From assembly GCF_964204645.1 (NCBI RefSeq), contig NC_134032.1:7807175-7871174 (forward strand): DNA of 64,000 nt. Reading direction: 5' to 3'. This document shows positions 21,447 to 30,694 of the stretch, one piece after another (the stretch's first letter is position 1; the number at the start of each line of letters is the position of its first letter). The translations under genes and the position numbers were made by a program. The notes beneath the pieces were generated by a model, which was not told the origin of the DNA, made no database searches, and worked only from the letters and a program-made list of their open reading frames with translations. This stretch comes from Tubulanus polymorphus (lineage: Eukaryota > Nemertea > Palaeonemertea > Tubulaniformes > Tubulanidae).

Positions 21447-22594
21447 TAGTGATCGCCAACGATGCCGTCAATGACATCTCCCACCGCCTGACTATGTCGT
21501 AGAGTAATCGCTGCCTGTTTATAAAACGACAAAGAAATTAATGGAGGAAAAAGCTATATATATTGTTTAGTGACGTTTAATTTTCACTGGAAATCTGGAA
21601 ATAGTAGATGTAATATTTGATAATTTATAGTATAAGTTTTACACAGTCGATGTTAAAATCTTGATCTTGAAATTGTTTGCTTTATTGAGGTTATTCCGAC
21701 CCAAATCATCCGTTTTATCCATGAACAAAAACTAACTTTATAGTATAAAAAAGTGCATAGTCAAAGGTTTTTCCTCGGATTTCAAAATGATATCCGTTGT
21801 AATGTTTTGAGGAGCTGAGAACAAAGGACTTCAAACGCACAAATATGTCGGCAATATGACACCATTGAGACAACACACATTCTTGTCGGAAATAGGAAAT
21901 CATTCAGGAATCCTCGTTGTCACTTCCGTGGTAAACAATCCGTGGTTTGAGCTAAGACTGGTTTCTTGCCGGAACCGAAATTAATTCGAATTTCGTACGC
22001 ACTTAGATTCAGACGGAAGTTTTTTTTTTAATTCGACCGACCATCCAACTTAAAATTCAACACGACTCTCGAATAAGAATCAAATTCCCTGTTTCTACCA
22101 CGACGGGTGTGACTGGTGAGTTTGTAAGTTTGTAAAACATCGATGGGAGATACGCTTTAGAAACTCGACGTAGCTCTGTCCCCGTGCCAGAAGAGCGACC
22201 CCTTACTCACATGCTCCTAGAAAATAAATGCAATCGAACTGATTTGTGAATGAAAATTAATCATTTTCGGATGTTTAATCTGAGAATTACCTGTTTTTAT
22301 TTCTCAAATACAATACGTTTTCAAATAGCATTTTCAATTCTATAAATAATCAATATTGATATGAATAGAATGAATAACATGTAGAATAAACCAGCAGTAT
22401 TAAATAACTCTTACATTTAATTTGTCCCTTAACAGTCCCCGTTTGCAAGAATTTCCATAAAAATTGGGATCTGGAATTCAAAAAAGCAATTTGGATATTT
22501 TTCGAATATCAACCGAATAGCCAATAGATACAATTCAGTTATCAAATACTAGTCAAATACCGGTCCTGGTCAACATACAAATAATAACCCACAT
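21447..22594. other. Intergenic DNA, nothing recognised
   Basis: AT-rich sequence without a supported gene, repeat or RNA. Confidence 0.4.
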
Positions 22595-23012
22595 CTAACG
22601 AAATGAATATAGGGATAAATTCCACAGAGGTTCATAGGGCCTTTCACCTCGAAATTGTCCTATCCTGCCCAGGATCCCTCGGCATGGATTCGAACCTGAT
22701 GGCATCGCTACACTCAGCCACAGCACGAACCCCTGCCACAGTAGACCGGATGCGCAGGTACATGCGCAGCTTTGCCGCACTAAAACTTGCGGCACCAACC
22801 AGATTGCTCGTTGTAGAATCGCCGGGGCAAACTTCACCGAAGAACTATAAACGGGAAAACCCGGGTTAAAATTAAACGGGATTTCTGAGTGGCTAATAAT
22901 GACACCACCTAATATGGAACGCCATCCTAGCAAAAACTCTACATCGCATTTTAACAACGTACTCGCAATCTTACAACCAACTCACAATCTTACAACCAAC
23001 TCGCAATCTTGT
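22595..23012 (-). mobile_element. tRNA-like SINE with short tandem repeat, inverted partner of 26750-27010
   Basis: On the minus strand the sequence runs through 'gcgagttggttgta'-type tandem units (about 22970-23012), then 'gctaggatggcgttccata', then a tRNA-like head with 'gatgccatcaggttcgaatc' (B-box GGTTCGAATCC). The same parts in the same order lie on the plus strand at 26750-27010. This copy has about 100 additional bases between the VNTR part and the head. Confidence 0.6.
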
Positions 23013-24206
23013 AGACTGGTCGCCTGTCCAATTCTGCGCCACCTGCATTCGCAGTCAGAATAGTACAGGTTTAACCCGTCCGCCATCTTCCACGGAATAT
23101 ACGGATCCAATCAGATTTCAGTATTTCATCACGTGAACAATGTAACATGGCCGCGCCAGAGTGTCTTGATTTACGTTAAAGGTCGTTTTTTACATCAAGG
23201 AAGAGAGAAATTCGATCAAAACTATCAGGTTACGAAAATATCGATATACATTTCAGGATGTCTCCGTTACAGCGCCGTCAAAATCTACCCTGTTCGAAGG
23301 AACGGTCGTCAATAGACAAGAACAACGAACTTGAGATGGAAAAACCAATCTCTTCTGACTGACAGTGACATACTGAACTGAACCAGCGATGCTGCTGAGG
23401 TCACGACACCGGCAATTTGTTTGTTCACTTAAGATGATTGATTGATTATTCTGAATATGACAATGGACATTACGAGTCAATTTCAGTCCAGTGTGGTGAA
23501 AATATTATTCGATACTGACATGTCCGTAACTTCACTTACTTCACTTCAATGTTTTTTTAAAACTTGTGAACAGTAAATAAATACTTATTTACAAATATTC
23601 TGTTGATTGTCTATTGTAGGTCAACTTTTAAGAAAGGTATCAAGGCCCTCAATTGCTGGATAAATTTTTGATCCCTGATCTGCCTTAGAGTTGATTTAAT
23701 CAGATAGACTTCAAATTGGCCTGATACTGGGTATCGAAAGGCTGAAAGGTAATCATTGCATCTATCCAGCAACAAAATAGTCCCAATTTTATTCTTAAGA
23801 AAATACAACATCCTGAAGAGAAGAGAACAAGGTCCATGCTTCATTGCTGCGTACCAATGTTGGTAAGTATTTCTATGATCTTAAGAACAATCCAGAATTC
23901 TCAATCACCATGAAACAGTGTTTAAAAAGCACAATTTGCAACGTTATTTCTTAGACTTCAAAAGAAAATTAATACACATTTCAACAAAAATATATATTAA
24001 GTCCTTTAACAATTGACTTAACAGTCCCCACGGTAAATGCATTTTATATCTGATGGGTTCAACTTATACTCACAAGCGTGATATAAAGTATAGAAAATAA
24101 AACGTAACTCTAAATTAAAAATTAGGGCTGTTTGGTAGTAATAATAATAGATAATTCAACAACTTGCAGATGAAAAGTACTCCACCAAAGAGTGTGTTAA
24201 ACAAAA
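23013..24206. other. Intergenic DNA, nothing firmly recognised
   Basis: A 77-residue open stretch on the minus strand (23844-23611) has no recognisable motif. No repeats were identified. Confidence 0.35.
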
Positions 24207-25674
24207 CTAAAACTTGTTCAGGGGTTGTTTCATAACATCAATTTTTTCTTCTATTTTCTTCAAAGATTCATATTGTTTATTAATTTCAACAAGAAATCGT
24301 TCATTATAATCTCTTCTTGTTTCTTCACTTTCTCTTAACATTTTAAAAATCTTACTCTGACGATCTGTCATACGACAGTCTTTTCTCTTCTTAGAAGGAT
24401 TAGATGTAGCGGAGACCCTCTCCTTACTCGAAGAAGTACCTTCCGACTCTGATGTTTCGAAATCTGTATCTTCATATTCCTCATCACTTGTTCCATCAGT
24501 CGGTAAATTAGAAGCTGATAATACCGTCGGTCGACTGTTCGGTTTATCGGCTAGGTACTCATTTAGTTCATCGAAATACGAACATGTTTTCGGATCATTA
24601 CCCGTCTTATTATTGTGATCCCGTGTCTTTCTATAATTGTTTAACAAGTTTCCTCATTTATTTTTTATTTGGTCCCAACTGAAATGAAATCCCTTTTCAG
24701 CTAACAACGACGACATTTTTTCCCATATGCGTATTTAACTGTTTTTTTTGTCCTCAAATTTTCCACGATTCATCTGATGGAAGCTGGTCAACCAAAGTAC
24801 TGCAGCGCTTGGCCATTCCCTTGATTCTGAAAAGAAATGCAGAAAATAAACACATAGCAAAATTTCTTTGAGGCCTATTTCGTAAGACGGATAACACATG
24901 AAGGAAAGCTAAACAAGAAAAACTACAATAGCTAAGAAAGAATGATTGATATGTAAGACATATTTATCAATACTTGTGGTGGTACACTTACGAGAAGATT
25001 CTGCTGGTGTTTCATCAATCCGTGAAGATGCTGCGGGAGTATGAGTATGACGAGGACGAATCAGAGGTGTAGATGTTGCTGGTGTATGAGTATCTCGAGG
25101 ACGAATCAGAGATGTAGATGCTGCTGGTGTATGAGTATCACGAGGACGAATCAGAGATGTAGATGCTGCTGGTTTATGAGTATCACGAGGACGAATCAGA
25201 GATGTAGATGCTGCTGGTGTATGAGTATCACGAGGACGAATCAGTGATGTAGATGCTGCTGGTTTATGAGTATCACGAGGACGAATCAGAGATGTAGATG
25301 CTGCTAGTGTATGAGTATCACGAGGACGAATCAGAGATGTAGATGCTACTGATGTTTCATCAGTCTGAGGAGAAGTAGAAGTGGAAGCTAGAGAATCTGG
25401 AATATCTTGTAGACTATTATGTTTGTAACTCTCAACCAAACAGCTGATAATCTCAGCATCTACAAAAGAACATAAATGATTAAAATGAACCAGCAGAATT
25501 GTTGAGCTTTCTCAACTGCGTACTGTCCAAATTGATTTTTTTTGCCATATACCACGATAATTTTGAATGAAGGCGTACTTACCACCAGCTATTGCCTTTG
25601 AATAAGTTGGCAGATCTAGCGTGAACGATACCATCACGCCATCTATTTCGATTGAAAACTCTCTGTTATACGAC
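24207..25674 (-). pseudogene. Spliced Myb/SANT-like (MSANT) gene with two in-frame stops
   Basis: Three exons on the minus strand keep one frame: 25674-25583, 25459-24992 and 24826-24207, each bounded by good GT/AG signals; an earlier start exon was not found. The second exon encodes a 15-residue repeat region. The third encodes a Myb/SANT-like DNA-binding domain (VLWLTSF, KFED, IWEKMSSLLAEKGFHFSW, NYRKTRDHNNKTG, CSYFDELNEYL), then an acidic Ser-rich stretch, a basic KKRK patch and a C-terminal coiled coil (ESEETRRDYNERFL). Stops lie inside the domain: TAA at 24735-24737 and TGA at 24654-24656, the latter where the family usually has Trp. Such genes are often derived from or carried by Harbinger-type transposons. 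Confidence 0.7.
25034..25348 (-). repeat. Coding minisatellite, seven 45-bp units
   Basis: Seven head-to-tail 45-bp units encode a 15-residue repeat (STSLIRPRDTHTPAA type) in the second exon of the MSANT gene. Units alternate between T and K at one position (THTPA/THKPA), suggesting two-unit (90-bp) amplification. The outermost units are most diverged. Confidence 0.9.
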
Positions 25675-25999
25675 CTACAAAAGGTGAATCAACAATATAT
25701 TGCCTTATCTTCATCCTTTGAATATCATGTATATAAGTCAAGTGCCGCTCTCATTATGAATTGTAAAATGCCACAATTGTTATAACGACTAACCAAAGTC
25801 AAAAGGCTGGAGAATGTCGGAAGGAACGGGATAAATTGAAGTGACATTATTGAATGGACCCTACTACCATGTTATTCTTGCGTCTTGTCGATATAAAATG
25901 TATCATCTATGATATATAAATATATTAGGCCTAGCGCTGGTGCGGTTTAATGGGAAATTGATCAAAATATCGCCTCAATCCACTCTAACTGTCTGCATC
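25675..25999. other. Upstream of MSANT pseudogene
   Basis: The start exon should lie here or further right, but no ATG with a matching phase-1 donor was identified. No other feature seen. Confidence 0.3.
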
Positions 26000-26182
26000 G
26001 TGAACGCCGCCATCTTTGAAATCGAATCGCCAAATCGCTCGCGGAGCGAGTTGGTCGATCGCAAAATCGATCGGAAAATCGTGTTCGTAAAAACGCCGAT
26101 CGTGAAATCGATCGCAAAAATCGGTGCTCGTAAATGCGTTTCTCCGATCGATCGCAAAAATCGGTCGCTCGTAAAAACGCCT
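26000..26182 (+). repeat. Dispersed repeat built on ATCGATCGCAAAAATCGG
   Basis: The motif 'gatcgcaaaa(a)tcgg' recurs several times with 'gtaaaaacgcc' spacers. The same block appears inverted at about 29825-30170. Many GATC/CGATCG sites make its base composition unlike the flanks. Confidence 0.7.
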
Positions 26183-26747
26183 TGAATTTCTTACAGTATG
26201 CCGTCATCGTACACCAGGTGGCGCTGGGGTAAATTTTTATCATGTTATCCCGCTTCATATTTCGTAAGAAAAACGACTGCGACCAGTCAGATCTTATTCC
26301 TAATATATCGCGTATTCGACCCATTCGTGGACCGACATTTTTTCAGGACGGTGTCGTAAAAATTCCCGCCTGCGGCCAAAAGACTTTTTCAAAAACAAAC
26401 TCGTTTTGCAGACGATCAGATTCGACCGAGTGACTAGTCAGTAACGTTGTCTGATGCCAAGTTACAAAAGCCTTATCTAATACCAAGGAATACTAATACC
26501 TAATCTAATAATAATATCTAATACCAATACATAGGTACCAACATACATATTGGCAGTCAGTCGAAATTGGTCTTATTTTAGAATGTAGACGTTTCTTATT
26601 AATGATGCCAACGCCACCTGAACCTTTCTTCGAAAACCGTTTCCTCTTTTTAAAATGAGCTACATAAGAAGCGGGCAAATATAAGAAAAATTCACCCCAG
26701 CGCCACCTGGTGTACGATGACGGCTTACTGTAAGAAATTCAGCGTTA
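26183..26747. mobile_element. Inverted-repeat element of about 565 bp
   Basis: Left arm 26183-26270 contains 'gtcatcgtacaccaggtggc' and 'cgctggggt'. Its complement forms the right arm at 26655-26747. The arms are about 80-90 bp and mostly identical. The interior has no coding capacity. Target duplications could not be fixed. Confidence 0.7.
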
Positions 26748-26749
26748 GT

Positions 26750-27010
26750 TTTAAGATTGCGAGTTGGTTGTATAATATTGCGAGTTGGTTGTATGGTTGC
26801 GAGTTGGTTGTATACTATTGCTAGTTGGTTGTTAGATTGCGAGTACGTTGTTTAAATGCGATGTAGGAGTTTTTGCTAGGATGGCGTTCCATAGCCTACT
26901 GTCCGTGTAGCTGCGCACTCGGTCTAGTGTGGCAGGGTTTCGTACCGTGGCTATCTCGATGCCATCAGGTTCGAATCCCTTCCTGGGAGGATGATCCTGC
27001 CTCACATGCT
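26750..27010 (+). mobile_element. tRNA-like SINE preceded by 'gcgagttggttgta' tandem units
   Basis: At least four units of 'gcgagttggttgta' (26758-26855) are followed by 'gctaggatggcgttccata' and a tRNA-like head with the B-box GGTTCGAATCC near 26971. It is the opposite-strand partner of 22595-23012. Confidence 0.65.
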
Positions 27011-27666
27011 CTTTAGAACGGCCCGATCCTCCTTTTACCTTATATGTATTTGCATAATTAGTTTGTAATTGGAGAACACATGATATTTACTTAGAATTTA
27101 GCATTTGTAACTCGAAAACCCGTGTTGTATATATTATAATTCGACAGTTTTATTCATTTGATTTACTTGTAAATATCTGCTAAAGAGGGGATATGATCTC
27201 GAAAACTTCCAAGTTAATTGACCGTTTTTACTCATTAGAAAGTGAAGTGAATATATCTTAGTCGCTTCTATGGATATTTGGTAACTATCGTGTTTGCTTT
27301 TCACTTTTTCCAAAGCAAGAAAAAAACTATACACAGCGAGATCCGGACAGTTCCATTTAGGTCTAACGAGAAATCCCCGAAAGCTTCAACTTGTCGATTG
27401 CCGTATGTAATGAAATATCGTCACGGGACCATGAATGAACGGGACCATGATATATCTTTATTTTCTTTTTAACCCATATTTCACTTTATCCGTCGGAACT
27501 TGGAACGAAATTTTATGTTGATTAACAACTGATTATTGAATCGTTATCCTCCGCTGGGAGTTTGCTTCAACGAGAAAATCTTAATTTCCCGCAGATTATT
27601 TGAAAATGAATAAATATAAGCACTGCTATTGCGATTTATCTGCTAAATAGGGTTACAACAGTGAGT
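27011..27666. other. 3' flank of GPCR, nothing recognised
   Basis: No supported gene or repeat. Confidence 0.35.
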
Positions 27667-28788
27667 TCATGATTGTTCACTAATGCGACCATTGCTTTTA
27701 CAAGAGAAAGCCAACCTAAGTTGTCGTCGGAATCGACGTCTCGAGGCACAGTAAATAAAGAAATTGGCGTTCGCTATTAACATTCGCAACAACATGTGAA
27801 CGCCGTTGAGGTAGCGTGCGGCACCCGCGGCCAGTACAGATTTACCAAAAACCGCTCTTATTAGATTAAAAATGGCCGCCTGTATCGTGTAAGTTTTCTT
27901 GATTACGTACAAAATCGAAATGATTATCAACGTTCGCGTAAGGCTACGATCGGCTCCGGTCCGGTGCGGAGCCATCGTCGTTGTCCTCGAAATAGCTGTT
28001 CGCGCCGCACCCGCTGATCGCAACGTCAGCACTAACCGTATCGTGATCGCCGCCACGGTTATCATCGGTACAATCGTGAATACGGGCCGCAGGAAAAACA
28101 CTGTTAAATATTTCACGTGTACGTTGTGTATGAACGGCTTGTATTTTATCGCCCAGCGTTCGTGCCCGGTGCACGGGTTTATCGAATGTCGCGTCGTCTG
28201 TTGGAAAAACAGTCTCGTGTTCGGGGCCGTCGAGAGCAACAGACACGCGACCATCGCGATGTTGCTCCGTTTCGTCGTGATTAACCTCGTGGCTTTCAGC
28301 GGCCAACAAACGACGATGTACCGATCGACGGCGATCATTAAAATGATTACGTCGACGTATCCGGCGCAGACGGTGCGAATGTTCCGCGTGAACGAGAACG
28401 CGCGTTTAAAATCGTGGTTGAATCGCACGGTCATATCGAGCAACAGCGAGTGGCTGTAGAGACCGTTCGGAAAATCGAACACGATGTATAATGCGCAGAC
28501 GCACGCGTCGATGACGGCTAAACATCGCAGATAGAAATCACTGCTGTTAGAAGACGCGCGGTCTTTCACGTTCAGTAAAATAACGAGCGATAACGAATTA
28601 GTCGTCACTCCGCAAATAGCGAAGCCCGTTAGTACGTAATTTATTGCTTGGTAATACGTGTTTATATGAAACGGTTTATAATCGGAGTGGTGGATGTATC
28701 TGCATCGCGAATGCGGTCGAAATCCTCCTCTCGCTGTGGTTGTATCCGCGTCAGATGACACGTTGAGAGCCGATCGGTTGCTGTCCAT
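27667..28788 (-). CDS. Class A (rhodopsin-family) peptide-type GPCR, single exon
   Basis: Encodes a 373-residue seven-helix receptor. The ATG at 28788 starts MDSNRS; a longer reading would need a non-ATG start. An N-terminal tail of about 60 residues is followed by TM1 with TTNSLSLVIL, TM2 with LAVID, a Cys before TM3, TM3 ending in VDRY, a loop-2 Cys (NPC), TM5 with Pro, TM6 lacking the usual CWxP (YVIKKTY instead), and TM7 NANFFIYC replacing NPxxY, then a basic tail (RRRFRRQ). The DRY motif and the NxxFxIYC form suggest an invertebrate peptide receptor. It is not close to the receptor at 302. Codon use is more GC-rich than the flanks, as in a selected gene. The ligand is unknown. Confidence 0.88.
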   Translation of the reverse strand: MDSNRSALNVSSDADTTTARGGFRPHSRCRYIHHSDYKPFHINTYYQAINYVLTGFAICGVTTNSLSLVILLNVKDRASSNSSDFYLRCLAVIDACVCALYIVFDFPNGLYSHSLLLDMTVRFNHDFKRAFSFTRNIRTVCAGYVDVIILMIAVDRYIVVCWPLKATRLITTKRSNIAMVACLLLSTAPNTRLFFQQTTRHSINPCTGHERWAIKYKPFIHNVHVKYLTVFFLRPVFTIVPMITVAAITIRLVLTLRSAGAARTAISRTTTMAPHRTGADRSLTRTLIIISILYVIKKTYTIQAAIFNLIRAVFGKSVLAAGAARYLNGVHMLLRMLIANANFFIYCASRRRFRRQLRLAFSCKSNGRISEQS

Positions 28789-29049
28789 AATAGTACCTGT
28801 GAATTTTAGTCGAACTAAACACTGCAACTTCAACGCGTTCTAAGTTGAAATATATGTTTCATCATTTTGCAGACTTTTTATTTAAATTTGTGAATTTCCG
28901 TTCGTAATGGTTGTATCAGTTATCAGCAATTAGTCAGTAACTCTATCCTTAACGATATTTGTCCATATATTTCCCAGCCTGGTTCGTTCGTTGATGAGAC
29001 TAATTTGTATTTGTTCAATGGAATATGTAATATTCGCTTCCTACCTTAT

Positions 29050-29108
29050 CCTCTCCCGGTAGGGATTCGAACCTGCAATCAGGTTCGAATCCCTGCCGAG
29101 GGAGGGAT
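29050..29108. repeat. Palindrome of two inverted tRNA B-box arms
   Basis: Left arm 'ggtagggattcgaacctg' and right arm 'caggttcgaatccctgcc' are inverted copies separated by four bases (caat). Each arm holds the tRNA-type B-box GGTTCGAATCC, so this looks like two SINE ends joined head to head, or a hairpin. Confidence 0.8.
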
Positions 29109-29284
29109 GGATGAGAATGACGAGAAGCCATCTGATTTTACACTCAGTGATTCTAAGTACGTAGTTATGTCCAAGTAAATATCAGTCTCTACAACGCGTA
29201 GCCCTTCTAGTCTATATACACCAACGACACCTATTGACGTGACAAGATCACGCGTCAATTAAGCACCTGCGGAACATCGATTGA

Positions 29285-29437
29285 AAACCAAAAGTTTTGA
29301 AATCTCGCGCGAGAAAACCAAAAGATTTGAATTCTCGCGCGAGAAAGCCAAAAACGGGCCAATATGAAATTTTTTTTATCGTTTCTACAGCCACACAAAG
29401 AATTTCTTTTTTATGCCCGAATCAGCCACCATAAAGA
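29285..29437 (-). mobile_element. Short element of the CTCGCGCGAG / GGTGGCTGATTCGGGC family
   Basis: Contains two tctcgcgcgaga palindromes and ends with gcccgaatcagccacca, the reverse of the outer end seen at 4643. It is a half-copy of the element at 11818-12105. Confidence 0.65.
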
Positions 29438-29439
29438 TG

Positions 29440-29560
29440 AAATAAAACCTTTTGCAAGAAATGCTCACACCTGACGACCTGCGATTGAGTTGCCTTGGTA
29501 TCACCATCAGGCTGAAATCCTGCAATAAATGCCGAATCAAATCAAATCAAATTATATCTA
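29440..29560 (+). mobile_element. Retroposon 3' tail with (ATCAA)n
   Basis: 'gaaatcctgcaataaatgcc' runs into 'gaatcaaatcaaatcaaat', a short pentanucleotide tail typical of the 3' end of SINEs/LINEs. No head could be recognised. Confidence 0.4.
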
Positions 29561-29824
29561 TTCTTTTCATTTCTTCACGTCATTGAAGCCGGAAGTCATT
29601 TGACCAGATAATTGATCCGTCTATTTAATAAGTGTGAAACAATTGATTTTTAATTGGGTGTGTCCTCGTGATGTCACCATTGATAATCAAAATTCGATAA
29701 TAATTTGAATAGATAAGAGGATGGGCACATGTCGTAGTGCAATTCGATGTTTTAGCAACTCGACAAAACACTTAACATTTGAGGCACGATTCGTAGAAAA
29801 GCAACAACATTTGAAAACCTCTAA

Positions 29825-30170
29825 TTCCATCTACGAAATTTGAAGGCGTTTTTACAAGCACCCGATTTTTGCGATCGATTGCAGGAAAGCATTTAGGGGC
29901 GCTGATTTTTGCGATCGACTTGACGATCAGCGTTTTTGCGAGCACGATTTCCGATCGATTTTTGAGGCCGACCAACTCATTCCAAGAGCGATTTGATTTC
30001 CAAGACGGTAGCACCGGGTTGATAAAGATCCAATCTTTTCCTGAACGACGATTATGTCATCTGATTAACCTAAATCGTCGTCGTTTTTTATAAACGTTCG
30101 ACTCGATCACAAAATCGGCACAAATCGTTCACGATATTGATCGCAAAAATCGAATATTCGTAAAAACTTA
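29825..30170 (-). repeat. Inverted copy of the ATCGATCGCAAAAATCGG repeat
   Basis: Reverse complement of the block at 26000-26182 with the same 'ggcgtttttacaagcacccg' layout and 'gaccaactc' string. The right part (30090-30170) carries further diverged units. Confidence 0.65.
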
Positions 30171-30694
30171 TATATTTCCTAATTGTGCTAGTATAGGCTT
30201 TCGAAATTTCAAACACATCTATGATGCATTTTGTAAATAAAGCTTGATATTTTTCTTCAAATGTGTTTCCATTGTGCTCCAGTAAAGGGCAAGCAAAATG
30301 GCGAATTATAAATCTTGGAATAAATGAAACGATATTGCGTGTACCGCTGGTGTCACTCAAACTCTGTATCTGTTCTTTTCGTCCCGATATTAAATAAAAT
30401 TGAACTTCGAGGTTAGATTATTCTCCGAGATGCGGTTAAAAGGGAAATATGATAATATCTTCGTCAACAAATCGTCAGAAGTGGAATGCATCTTATACTG
30501 TTCCCAGGGGGAATATCATACTTCACTGTCTTCTCATTCTTATTAAGTAACTTGATTCTGCGGTTGATGAATATCTGAAGCAGGAGTTTTATGTTATCCA
30601 TAGCATCGTATCGAAATCGGTATAGCGTCGTATCGTATTCGAGTAAAAAGTAAGAGTTCTATATTTCATCAACATTTATTTTCGATCTTCGAGT

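Larger units (their letters stand above)
28789..30694. other. Intergenic DNA between GPCR and Methuselah-like receptor
   Basis: No coding gene is seen. It is packed with repeats listed separately: an inverted B-box palindrome, a CTCGCGCGAG element, a retroposon tail and an inverted ATCGATCG repeat block. Confidence 0.4.

Noticed and set aside
23611-23844. 77-residue open frame (minus)
   Set aside because: No motif, no splice partner and no homologous copy in the window.
25041-25247. Plus-strand open frame with repeated CRCCWCMSI units
   Set aside because: It is the reverse strand of the 45-bp coding minisatellite of the MSANT gene.
25034-25348. Regular repeats considered as a CRISPR array
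   Set aside because: Units are directly adjacent without spacers and encode protein repeats in an animal gene.
27899-28459. 186-residue open frame on the plus strand
   Set aside because: Lies fully antisense to the intact GPCR at 27667-28788 and shows no domain; a shadow of a GC-rich coding exon.
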